Source: Nageia nagi
Taxonomy: Eukaryota; Pinophyta
Assembly (NCBI GenBank): GCA_050084985.1
Contig: JBITNC010000001.1
Coordinates: 56,916,001-56,980,000, forward strand
Length of the DNA stretch: 64,000 bases
Reading direction: 5' to 3'
Positions 10,700-21,538 of this stretch are shown piece by piece; the first letter of the stretch is position 1, and each line of letters begins with the position of its first letter. A program made the position numbers and the translations under genes. The notes below the pieces were generated by a model, which saw only the letters and a list, made by a program, of their open reading frames with translations, did no database searches and was not told the DNA's origin.

Positions 10700-13030
10700 G
10701 TAAACACAAGAGAAGGTTTAAATTTCTTCCTCCTTGATTAATTTTCTTTTGTATTATTTTTTATACTAACATTTCTTTTATGTTAGTTACCTTTTAAGTA
10801 GTTTGCTTAATCTAACAATATATTATTGTTATAATTTTTACATTCTATCATTAATGCTAATTGAAATTTTGTTTTGTAAAAATTACTTATAATATTACAA
10901 TAATATATTCTTATGAAGCATTGTGTAATATAAACTTGCAATTTTTCTAATCTTTAGTGAGAAGTATTAAAAATTTTGCAATTTTTAACTATACTCCAAA
11001 GATATATATATATAGTAATTTTTTTAAAAAAGGGGGAAGTATACTTTTTTACTCCTTACAATTTGTTTCTATTTAAAAAAAAAAAGAGATAAGTATTTTT
11101 TTAGAAATAACTGTTCAAAGGAGAGTTGTACTTGTACTAAAAAAATTTACAATTTTTTTTTCAAATTTTACATTCTAGAGAAGAGAATTTCTTAGGTAGT
11201 TTTGCTCTACCATCTTGCAAACCTAGGAGATGCACAGCTACTCTGCCCATCTCCTCTCATCATAGAGTTTCTATCTAGCTCCTCCTCTAGCATGTCATTG
11301 TTACATCTAGGGTTTGATGCAACCTGTTGTTCCACCCATTTCCTCTCCTCCAAGCACCATGCAATCTAGCTAGCATTAAGGTTATCTTTCCATGAGCTTC
11401 CCTCCTCTTTTTTCATGTTCTTCCATCATGGCCTATTAGTCATAAGCCCTTGTGACTTTGGCTTCATTCTCTTACTTGAATCCTTCCTTTTTTCAACCAA
11501 TCCTACTTAATTTTTTGCATGTGCCACTTCCCTTCTCTTCCTCCTTTGCATTTGGTTCTCTCCATATTTGTATGCTTGCAATTGCTTTTTCACATCCTTA
11601 TGGCCTAGTTAAAGATTTTAAATATCATTTCCCTTCTCTCCCTCATAGGTTTGGGACATGGGGATTTGAAACCCCTCATTTCCCTCTCTCCTAGGTGCCC
11701 AACTCCAACCCCTCTTCTTATCATTCACCACTCAACATCTCTCTCCCTTCAATGTGGCTTCCTTATTGTTCTTTTTAACTTACCTCCCTACATTAATTTT
11801 CTTCTCCTACCTAGATGCCCTTTCATTTATTTAAAATTAAATGATTTATTTTTTCCTTAGCAAGCAAGTTGTTTCTCATCTTAATGTGCCTTAATGAGCT
11901 TGAGTGGAGTAAAATTTCAACTTAGAATTTAATGAGCTACACTGAAGTATGGGTCTCCTCTTAATTTTAATTTTTTGTAGGCTATCTCTCTTCTTGTTTA
12001 AAGAGAGTATTTTTATGACTATTTAAAAATTACAAAGGGAAGGTAATCTTATGAAGGTTATTATTTTGTTATTTAAATTTATTTCCTTCATAAAACTTTA
12101 ATAGCTAAGAATTCTAGAAGAATATAACCATTTTTTTAAAATGCCTTAATTACAATTTACTTTGGTAAATATTACTTAGGTAAAAGTGATAAAAAAAAAA
12201 TTCTTTAGTTAAAATTATTTCTTTTAGGGGTTAGTAAACAACATCCTTTGGACTCTTAAGGTTCTAAGTAATGTTTCATTTATGCACTTTACTTTATGTT
12301 TTACATATTTGCTTTATTTACTTATGCAAAAATTACAAACATTGAATGAGCAACCCCCTAAAATGAACACATATGCACCTAAATTTTACAACATGACTTG
12401 TTTGGGAAGCTAGAGGTGAGGATAAAGCAAACTAAAGCCTTCAGTATGATGATCCAAATGGTGAAAATTCTATATAGCTTAATTGCTTGTAAGTCTTTTA
12501 TTGGTCTAGATATAACTCCAATAGTTGGATAGGCATGTGTGTAGTGATACCACATGTTCACACATCCATTCAAGGACTATCCTGATAACCTAAGAGAACA
12601 ACTTAAAACATAATCTAGATTAATAATTTGATTGATCCAACATACATCACAACCTTGAAAAATAGTAGGTACTCCTCCTTGTGAGAGTATATTACTACCC
12701 AAAGCAAACTAATTGAGGATTGGTAGTACCTGGGCTCCACCTTGTGAGCATGTAGGCAAAGGCCTAATTTTAGATAAAAAAAATAAGCTTCAACTTTATC
12801 ACTTTACATTTATGGTACTTGGCATTGACAAAAATGTTGGATACATGAGATTTATTGAGTTTCTATTGTAAATATTTGCACATGTGAAATAAAATTAAGT
12901 ATGCTTTTTTATTAAATTTAACATGTATGATTGATTTACTTGAATAAATCTAAAACATGTATGGATGATTAAAGCTAAAAATGTAATGTTTTTTTTACAC
13001 CACATTCTTATTTTTCACATTCTTGTGTAG
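10700..13030 (+). other. Candidate leader intron of element B
   Basis: GTTTGAG|GTAAAC at 10699/10700 is a good plant 5' splice site, and TTCACATTCTTGTGTAG|CA ending at 13030 is a good 3' splice site. The acceptor sits two or three bases before the gag start position. Element D, on the other strand, has matching sites (GTTGAG|GTAAAAC and TTTACTTTTGTGTAG|CAATG) at corresponding places. Between them lies 2.3 kb of leader without a recognisable coding region; it includes a pyrimidine-rich part (11180-11870) and a block at 12390-12780 shared with D. Splicing is inferred; only the matching sites are seen. Confidence 0.5.
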
Positions 13031-13990
13031 CAAATAGAAGACACCTTCTTACCCAAGCACATTCTCGATGGTTCCAACTTTGGTATTTGAAAACTTCAAA
13101 TGAGAGTTGAATTGCAAGCAAAGAAGCTTTGGAAAATAGTTAATTAGAACCTTGTGGCTCCTATAGATGAGAAGGAACTTGAGGCATACAACATAAATAA
13201 TGAATTAAAAACCTCCATGATTTTCTATGTAGTGTCAGATGAAGTATTCTTTATGATTTTATCATAAACTTCAGCAAAAGAAGCTTAGGATAAGTTTAAG
13301 AAAATTTACTTTGGATCTAATTTTTCAATAAAGTTCACTATTATCTAAAATTTGCTTCAATCTCATCAAGGAGAAGATGAAAATGTTTCCATATACTTGA
13401 AAAACATTATTGACCTTAAGACCCAACTTGTTGCATGTGAGTGCAATTGGATCAACGATGAGTTCATGGTCTTCATCATTCTCCAAAGCCTTTCTTCAAA
13501 TGTTAGTAACTTTGTGACTGTAATTGAGATTAGGATTGATGATGAAGAATAATTATTCTACTTTAAGAACTTTTCAAGACTCCTTTTGAATCATAAAGAA
13601 AATCTCAACAAAAAGGTGTTGATCTCTTCTTCAAAGAAAAATAACATTGCTCTAGCAACAACCAAAACTCTTTTTAAGAAGTTCAATCATCATAAGAAAT
13701 CTTATCCTTCCTCTTCTAAGAAGTTTGAGAAAAAAATAATAATAACAACAAAAAAAACAACAACAAAAATAATAATAACAATAACAACTACAACAATAAC
13801 AGCTACTTCAAGCAAAGAGATAGAAAAGGTAAGGTAAGCAAACCCAATCCCAAGGCAAAATTCGATGGAAATTGTAACTTTTATGGTAACCATGGTCATA
13901 AAGAGTTTGATTGATATAAAAAAAAAAAGAGAATAAAATAACAAGGGTAATAGAAATGTAAAGAAATTCAAAAGGAAGAAGAATATAAAA
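13031..13990 (+). pseudogene. Element B gag
   Basis: Copia gag beginning just after the candidate splice acceptor. Homology to the gag of D is plain: HILDGSNFGI near 13060, LLQSHQGEDENVSIYL near 13350, NWINDEFMVFIILQSLSS near 13446. The start codon is lost (the position of the ATG in D reads ATA). A lysine/asparagine-rich region with AAC/AAT/AAA repeats (13732-13806) precedes the nucleocapsid knuckle near 13867, where the second cysteine is tyrosine (CNFYGNHGHKEFD). Several glutamine or tryptophan codons are stops. Confidence 0.88.
13732..13806 (+). repeat. AAC/AAT simple repeat within element B gag
   Basis: A run of AAT, AAC and AAA triplets that would encode Asn/Lys/Thr. It corresponds to a much shorter Lys/Asn stretch in D, so it has expanded. 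The antisense reading gives a Val/Ile-rich hydrophobic peptide, which is an artefact. Confidence 0.8.
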
Positions 13991-15605
13991 TTTGGACTTA
14001 TTGTTGAGCTTTACTCCATGACTCACTCCTTCTCATCTAATTGGATTGTTGACTTTGGATGCACTAATCACCTATGCTTTGAAAAAGATAAGTTTGAAAT
14101 TTTTCAAAAGTATAGAAAAGATGCAATTGTGATAGGTGATAATTCTATCCTTAAAGTCCAAAGAATTGGGAGTGTGTTGATTCATGGGAAGGTTCTTGAA
14201 AATATGTTTTATATTTTTAAACTCATGATAAACCTTCTCTCTATGATACAAATTACAAGAAAGAGTACTCATTTGAGTTTGAATCACACTTTTGGTGCAT
14301 TAAGAAGGGACTTGCCAATTTGGTTAAAGAATCAATGAAAGAGGATCTTTACAATATGGATCAAGGTCCAACGAAGATGTGTCTTACTATGAATGTGTAT
14401 TCTAGAGGCAATCTTTGGCACCAATGTTTAAGGCACCTTAATCATAAGAGTATTTAAATCATAAAATACCAAAAAATTATAGAAGGTTTACTTTTGATTT
14501 CACCTTTAATTGGTTTGTGTGAGAAATGCATCCTAAGAAATATGAATAGATGAAGGTTTAAAAAAGATAAAGAACTAAAAGAATCTCAACCTGTTTAGCT
14601 TGTGCATTCAAATTTGATGGATTTCTTTCAGAATAAGACATTTGGAGGAGCATATTATGTCTTAACCTTCATCGATGACTTTATTAGGATGACTTTTGGC
14701 TATCTACTTGAACACAAAAGAGTTTTAAAAATATCAAAGCCTTAGTTGAAAATCAGACTAACCAAATTAAGATGTTGAAATCATACAATGGAGGAGAATA
14801 TAACAACAATGAGTTTAATGTATTTTATTCTAAGTATGGAATCAAAAGATAGTTTATGATTCCTTACACTCCTTAGCAAAATGGTGTTATCGAAAGAAAA
14901 AATAAGATAATTATGGAGATGGCTAGATGTATGTTGGGTAATCTTTCTAGTTTCTTGTAGGATGAAGCTATGAGCACTACAATTTACACCTTAAATAGAT
15001 GTCCAACTAAAGTTGTTATAGGTAAAACTCCTTTTGAGGCATGGTTAAGAATAAAACCTAACATTTATTACCTTATAATGTTTGGTTGTGAAGCATTCTC
15101 CTACATTATTTTTGAGAAAAAGTAAAAATTGAAAAAAGAACTAAAAAATACATCTTTGTTGGTTATGATAGTCAACATAAAGGCTACATGCTCTATTCTC
15201 CATATTTTAGAGCAATGTTCGTATCAAGGGATGTAAAGTTCAATGAACTCCCTAAATAATATGCTTTTAATGAGAAAGTTGATGATCCAAATGATTCGTT
15301 AGTTACACCTAACTGGTTGGATATTGATGTAGACAAGTCATCCTAGGAGAAAAATTCCAACATAAAGGATAACTAGAAGTATCACCTTGAACAAATCTTT
15401 ATTTACCAAAATTGATAACAAGAATGATCCCTCATAATTCAAAGAAGCTTCAAAGCATGAGTACTGGATGGAAGACATGAAAATCGAGTATAAGGTTTTT
15501 ATGAAAAATAAAACTTGAGACTTGGTTCCTTATCCCAATGAGAAGAATATGATTGGTAATAAGTTGATCTATAAGGTCAAATTCAATTTAGTTGAAGATA
15601 TTGAG
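13991..15605 (+). pseudogene. Element B protease, integrase and start of RT
   Basis: SNWIVDFGCTNHLC at 14036 is the copia protease active-site region (D-S-G reads D-F-G). The pre-integrase H-H-C-C part follows near 14415-14540 (LWHQCLRHLNHKS, then CEKCILRNMN). The integrase core has FIDDFIRMTFGYLLEH near 14670, a degraded second Asp motif near 14770 (MLKSYNGGEYNNNEF) and NGVIERKNKIIMEMARCMLG near 14882 (Glu kept). RT starts at 15436 (FKEASKHEYWMEDM, then [21 protein letters not shown]) and breaks off near 15605. It reads like D throughout but has many stops. Confidence 0.88.
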
Positions 15606-15780
15606 AAATAGCTAATTGGTTCATCAAGCCCCTTCTAGATGGTATTAAACATCTAGATTATCTTCCATCAACCTTGAACTCTATTGATTTGTTCACCAAG
15701 TCCCTTCTTGAATCTTAGTTTAGTAAGCTTAGGGATGCTATCGAGTTGGTGAATTTTCCTTCAAAGAGGAGTGAAGTTTG
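15606..15780 (+). pseudogene. Element B polyprotein C-terminal stub after a large deletion
   Basis: Directly after the first RT block the sequence jumps to the polyprotein end: SIDLFTKSLLES near 15683 corresponds to TDLFTKPLLKL at the C-terminus of D (plus 38060-38100). About 1.3 kb encoding the catalytic RT blocks and nearly all of RNase H, present in D, is missing. B could not have moved by itself after this deletion. Confidence 0.8.
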
Positions 15781-16493
15781 AATTCTTATGTTGAATTCAT
15801 GTTTGTGATGATAAATTCACCCCTAGGAAGATTTTATGTTGTACAGTATTGATTTTGTTGTACACTTTCATGGTAAGTTTACTTTACATAAGGAATTTGT
15901 ATAATTTTTGAGCAAATATTGGTCAATCTAGCACTATTCAGTTATCCATGTGTGAGGAACTTATATATGTATTTTAACATTGTTTACTTATCCATGTGTG
16001 AGGAACTCTTATGGCTATTATTATGCTCTATTTTGTAATTATAATCACACATTTTATTTTATATATAGTAGGTGACTATGAGTATTGGCTTAGCATCTTC
16101 GTGATGACTTATAGAGCATATATCAATTTATGATGGCATTATTTGATTCATCTATCCTTGTTGATATGAATCTATTGTATCTAACTGATCTTATTGTTTG
16201 AGATGCTTATACCTTGCAAGTTTCTTTGAGATTGCAGGTTACTTCAAGTATGCAAGTTCATGGAGACTCATCATGATTTTCATTTGGATGACTACTTTAT
16301 GTACATTGAAACTAGTTATGGTTGATGATTGTATTGTAAATTATTCATTAGAATGGTAAAGTAGTGAGTCCCAAATTAAGATCCTTTTTACTTCACAAAG
16401 ATGTAAAACATTTTCATCTTTGGTTGTATCTATATGGAAGAGAACTCATTCTCTCTTTCTTCTCTCTTCTTCACTTTATCTCAATATTACATT

Positions 16494-16501
16494 AAGGGGA
16501 G
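16494..16501 (+). other. Polypurine tract of element B
   Basis: AAGGGGAG directly before the 3' LTR (TGCTAG at 16502). The tract in D is ATTAAGGGGGAG on its own strand, the same design. The 15781-16493 stretch before it is untranslated and holds nothing else I can name. Confidence 0.85.
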
Positions 16502-16999
16502 TGCTAGAATGTATAATGCATTATTGTAAAGTTTTTGTAATATTATTTGTAAATTCACTAATACTAAATGATATCACTAGATATGTTAAGTATTTAAGTG
16601 AATATGATAATGTAACTTGTCTTACATTCTATCTCATGAGCATGCCCCTTGTGTAAAAGGGTGTAGCAAGTCATTTCTTTGTATAATGGTTAAAAGGGTG
16701 ATCCAAAGAGGGATTTTGGCATATAAATAGAAGGCCCTCTCTTTGTGATCATTCATCAATTTGTGAAGAAATGTTATGCTTTAGGGTAGTGTTTAGGAGA
16801 TAAAGTTAGGAGGATTGTAAGAGAGTTATCTTTGTAAATGAAGTAAGATCTTATTAGTGGATGTATTTCTAGTTGGAGGAACCACTTTATATCTTGAGGT
16901 ATTGTGTGAAATTATCTATGCTTGAGTTTTGATGTTAGAGTGAGCTTCCATGTGATCTTGGTAGTTTAGGATTGTATACTTTATAGTTCAATCCTTTCA
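16502..16999 (+). repeat. 3' LTR of element B
   Basis: 498 bp, uninterrupted, so it shows the empty site for the C insertion. TATAAATAG at 16722-16730. Followed by TAAGA, the imperfect target duplication. Confidence 0.95.
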
Positions 17000-17000
17000 T

Positions 17001-17520
17001 AAGAAGATCCCCACCTTTTTATCTATTCCTTAGACTAGAAGGTTGGGTAGTTAATAATTGTATGATAGATACTGGAGCTACTATTACTATCATTCCCAAA
17101 GAAGTTGTAAATGAAATAAAATTGTATATCATTAGATACATTTATGGTATCACACAATTAGGTTCTTTCACAATTGATTTTGGTAGTGTTAAGAGAGTTT
17201 TGATTACCCTTAATACATTCCCTAATATATGTGTTATTCAAGATATTATTGTTGTCAATATTCTACCTTTGTTTGGAATTTATTTATCTAGAGAATTTAC
17301 TACCGAATTGGAAAGGTACCTAGCTTTAGATTATACACATCTTTTATTTCTCTTTAAAAATAAACAAGTGAATATTCTAAATGAGAGTACCAAAAGTATT
17401 CATCTTAAAAAGATCATAGAGCATAACTGTATGAATGGCCTTGAACCTGTAAAAGTGTTTGAAAGGGATACACTTAGATAAACATTACTAAAAACTAAAA
17501 TTTCTTTAACAAATGATCTC
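17001..17520 (+). pseudogene. Element A protease (reading resumes after element B)
   Basis: Within a few bases of the B insertion the sequence reads GWVVNNCMIDTGATITIIPK (17041 on), equal to GYVLHNCLVDSGAVTTMMPK in G. The D-T-G-A aspartic-protease triplet is intact. PPLFG-like and LSREFTTELERYLALDYTH near 17284 match the rear of the G protease domain. The 17062-17481 piece is open for 139 codons. Its product would cleave the Gag-Pol precursor. Confidence 0.88.
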
Positions 17521-18353
17521 AATTATCAAGTCACATATATTGGTATGGGAAACTATTATTTATATAAAAATGTGCAACCAATTTCAATCATAGTTGAAAG
17601 GGAGCATGAGATGTGGATAAAGTACTTTTATGGGGAAAGATGTAAATATGGATGTGGAGTTGGTGTTGACTTTAAATCACTAGAGGGACACATGAAAAGA
17701 TTCTCATTCAGATTCATATCAATTTATACAAACAATGTTGTTGAGTATGAATCCCTCTATTTAGGGCTATCCAAAGAAATCAACATGGGCATCAATGTCT
17801 AATTATGCATGGTGATTCTGAACTAGTCATAAATCAAGTTAGAAACTAGATTAGTGCAAAACATCACTATTTGGAGACCTGTAGTAATAGGGTATGGGAT
17901 TTACTAGAGTCATCCTCGATAATTAATTTTATCTCCATTCCTAAAAGGTACAATCAAGTTGTTGGTGCACTTGCTGGTAAGGGGGCATGTTATAACCTTA
18001 CTCATTATAGAAGAGGAAGATTTGGATTTAAAATCCAATGTAGGCCATTAGTCCCTAATATTACAAACTTCTATCAGGTATTTGACTTTGATGAGAATAT
18101 TATGAATTTCCTATTGGATGAAGTAGTTGCTCATACTTTTGGTATTGAAGAAATACTTGACTATTTTTTAGGAGTCAAATGTGATATAAATCAGGAAAAT
18201 GTTATACCAAAAGGTTTACTATCTTTTGAAAGGTTGTTCAACTCTAAAGATGTTCAAAAGGCCAAAACTTTAACTATTCAAAAAGAGGGTAATATTGAGC
18301 TAGAAGTAGAGCCCAAGAAATATATAAAGGTTGGATCAGAATGCTTTAAATAA
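17521..18353 (+). pseudogene. Element A extra RNase H-like (aRH) domain, upstream of RT
   Basis: Two open pieces (17545-17802 and 17871-18353) align to the domain at 57850-58583 in G. Visible blocks: WIKYFYGERCKYG (the catalytic Asp is Tyr here), NNVVEYESLYLGLSKEI (Glu kept), GDSELVINQV near 17813 (Asp kept), and SIPKRYNQVVGALAGKGA near 17937. This pattern is that of the additional plant RNase H found in Tat elements. Its place between protease and RT is unusual. A frame change lies near 17805. Confidence 0.8.
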
Positions 18354-19740
18354 GAGAAAAAGGTCATTTTTCATATGTATCATATATTTTCAAAAGTAAT
18401 TGCTTGGACTTATGATGATTTGAAAATATATAATAAAAATGTGATCTAGCATACCATTGAACTTGAACCGAAAGCTAAACCATACAGATAAAAATAGAGG
18501 TTGATCAACCCAAAAATAGAAGCTATGAAGCAAAAATTAATTAAATTGCTAGATTCTAAAATTATCTACCCTATGAAGCATTCCAATTGGGTTGCTAATA
18601 TTATCCTAGTAAATAAAAAGAGCAAAGAAATTAGGTTATGTAGATTTTGGGAATCTAAATTAGGTTTCTTTCAAAGATAACTATCCCTCCCTCCTATGGA
18701 TCAAATCCTACACATAGTAGCTGGAGCATGCTATTTTTCTATGATCAATGGCTACTCAAGATTTAACCAAATTTGGGTAAATGATCAAGATCAATTCAAA
18801 ACTACATTCACAACCAAATAGGGGATATTTGCATTTCAAAGAATGCCTTTTGATCTTTCAAATGCTAGGGCTACCTTTCAAAAAGCCATGGACCATGCCT
18901 TTGGTAATCTAATACATAAAATTATTCTTATCTACCTAGACAACATTACAATATTTTCCAAAAGTAGAGAAGATCATTTGCATCATCTTATACAATTTTT
19001 TGAAAAATGTATAGAATTCATGATCTCAATTAATCTAAAAAAGTCCATTTTTATGGTTAACCAAAGAAAACTTCTTGGTCACATTGTTTCAAAGAAAGGA
19101 TTGGTAATTGATCTAGATAGAGTAAAATTTATTGAAGTGTTACCCCTCCACTCCAACAACAAGGCCTTACAATCTTTCCTTGGTCAAATCAATTTTGTAA
19201 TAAAATTTATTAATAATATTTTAGAAATAGTCTCTCCAATTACTACAATGTTAAATAAATATGTTGTATTTTCTTGGTTAGAGGAAGCAAAGCAAGATTT
19301 TTAAGACATCAAAAAGGCTATAAGATAAGCTCATATTTTGAAGAATATAAATTTTTTAAAATATTTCATTATGTATGCATATGGAACAAAGAAATGCATT
19401 ACTACAATTCTAGCACATAAGGATGACTAGAAAGAAGAACATCCAATTTTCTTTCATAGCCAGACACTACACCAACATTTAAAAGGGTATTAATTTATCA
19501 AGAAACAAGTATTTTCCATAATGAAATGACTTAATAAGTTTAAGCATTATGTGTCCCATAATAAGATTATATATACTATTCACCCTAATGTAAGAAACTA
19601 TGTTATTCAAGGAGATTTGGGTGAAGAGAAAGCTAGTTGGATTACAAAAATAATAGAATATGATGTAGAAATTAAACCAACCAGGATTATTAGGGTAGGG
19701 CTCTCTGTGAAAATATAGCAAAAGCCTCATACATGATTAC
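18354..19740 (+). pseudogene. Element A reverse transcriptase and RNase H
   Basis: RT blocks: IIYPMKHSNWVANIILVNKK near 18560, SLPPMDQILHIVAGACYFSM near 18690, FAFQRMPFDLSNARATFQKA at 18832, and YLDNITIFSKSRED near 18936, where the catalytic YLDD is YLDN. LLGHIVSKKGLVID and QSFLGQINFVIKFI follow. The RNase H part (19360-19700) begins MYAYGTKKC in place of the usual D-A-S, as in G, and ends WITKIIEYDVEIKPTRII. Stops at many former Gln or Arg codons. Confidence 0.9.
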
Positions 19741-21046
19741 TATCATAAAGGATGAACAACATATCAATCAAGAAAGTGATTGGATAAAATAATTTGCTAT
19801 TTATTTTCATATCAAAAAATATCTTGAACCCCTGGATAGATTTCAAAGAAGGAGATTCAAGTTGAAAGCTTTGAAGTTTGTGATGATAGATGATCGTATT
19901 TATAGGAAAAACTTTGATCAAACCCTATTAAGATGTGTGACTCATGATGAAGCTCAAATAATATTACATTAATTTTGTTATGGATTCTTTGGAGGAAATT
20001 ATAGTGGTCCAACTACTACAGCAAAAGTGTTACAAGTCGAGTAATATTAGCCTACCATATTTTAGGATTCATTTAAGATAGCTTGGAAGTGTGACAAATG
20101 TATTAGATGTATGGAAAAAAGAATACAAATAGTAATGCCTCTCAAACATGTGGTCATTGAGGAGCCCTTCCAATAATGGGGTCTAGATTTCACTGGTGTT
20201 ATAAATCCTAATTCTTCAATGGATCATAAGTTTATTTTGACTGCAATAGATTATTTTACAAGATGATCAGAAGCTATGCCATGTAAAAATGTAGATCATG
20301 AGGCAATGATTGAGATGATCAAGAGAATAATCACTCACTTTGGTATCCCATATACTATTGTATCAAATAATGGTCCTGCATTAATTGAATCTAATTTATC
20401 ATACTTTGTTGCTAAGTATGGGATCTACTAGTTATTCTCTTCAAACTATTACCCTAAGGGGAATGGGTTAGCAAAATTGACTAATAAGAACCTAACCTGG
20501 ATCATCAAAAGAATAATTAAAGAGAATATTAGAAAATGGCATACATAATTAGACTACGCATTATGGGCAAATAAAATTAGTTTTAATTCATCTATAAAGA
20601 CATCACCTTATGCATTATTATATGGTAAAATACTAGTACTGCTAATTCATCTTGAGTTACCTGCATTAAAAATTCTATAATATCTAGAGGACTATGACTT
20701 TGAACCATTATAAGATAGGTTTAATCAGCTCCTAAAGCTAGAAGGAGATCAAAACAAAGCATATGAATACTTCCAACTTAGATAGTAGATAGTTAAGAAA
20801 TGATTTAACAAGAAGAAGTCTTCCTAGGTAAAGTTTGAAATAGGACAGATCATCCTCAAATGAGATGAGGAAAGAGCAAATCCTAGGAAACACCATAAGT
20901 TCAATTCCTTATGGAGAAGGCCCTACATCATCACTCAAACTATGTAGAATAATGCATTTAGATTGCAAGATATCATTGAGTCCTAGGAGCTACCTATCTT
21001 AATAAATAAGATCTATTTGAAATATTATCATGTGATAGGGTGATAA
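19741..21046 (+). pseudogene. Element A integrase
   Basis: The zinc-binding region lies at 19920-20115 (LRCVTHDEAQ, then CDKCIRCMEKR). The core has EEPFQ-stop-WGLDFTGVINPNSS near 20158 (first Asp kept), IVSNNGPALIESNLSYF near 20350 (second Asp now Asn) and SSNYYPKGNGLAKLTNKNL near 20437 (Glu now Lys). The C-terminal part ends near 21046 (EERANPRKHHKFNSLWRRPY, the GPY/F-like region, then IYLKYYHVIG). Two of three catalytic residues are lost. The stretch 21047-21538 is a non-coding spacer like 61337-61825 in G. Confidence 0.9.
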
Positions 21047-21538
21047 CACAACATCTGCTAAAAATTGTACAATGTATATATTGTATTTTAAAAGTAAAAT
21101 TGGTTTGTACATCTCGAGGAGGTAGGTAGCTATTAATGTAAGGCATTAACTAGGCATAGTTTGGAATTAGGCTTATTTATCGCTAACTATTGAATCAAAA
21201 GGATAACATTTAAAGAATGAGATCTCCTTGAAAAACCCACTAGTTGTGCCCTATCTCTTAGTTTAAATTTGGTGCACTTCAAATTAATATATTCTTACCT
21301 ATCATCAATGACACCATACTCCACACCAACCTCAACACTCTTTGGTCATTAAATGCCATTAATAGACATCAATCACAACCCTTAGGAAAATCAAATAAAC
21401 TCCTTGACCCTCCTATTCTTCACTTAGCAAATTTCAAAGCACAAGTTTTTGAGAAAACTAGAGCTTAGAGGTTTTAGAGCAAGTTAAGTGAGAAGGAGAG
21501 AATTGTAGAGCTTAATATTTCAAGTTTGAATATTTTTT

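Larger units (their letters stand above)
3208..16999 (+). mobile_element. Element B: Ty1/copia LTR retrotransposon inserted in element A and interrupted by element C
   Basis: B has LTRs of about 500 bp starting TGTTAG/TGCTAG and ending TTCA, an initiator-tRNA-Met-type primer site (10598), a polypurine tract (16494-16501), and a copia-ordered polyprotein (gag, protease, integrase, RT stub). The flanks are TAATA at 3203-3207 and TAAGA at 17000-17004, a five-base target duplication with one mismatch. Element C occupies 3345-10226 within the 5' LTR; without it B is about 6.9 kb. Most of RT and RNase H is deleted near 15605. B and D are diverged members of one copia group: their leaders, gag and integrase all align. 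Confidence 0.93.

Noticed and set aside
13702-13971. Minus-strand open frame rich in Val, Ile and Phe, looking like a membrane protein
   Set aside because: It is the antisense of the AAC/AAT-rich Lys/Asn region of element B gag; the hydrophobicity is a product of the repeat.
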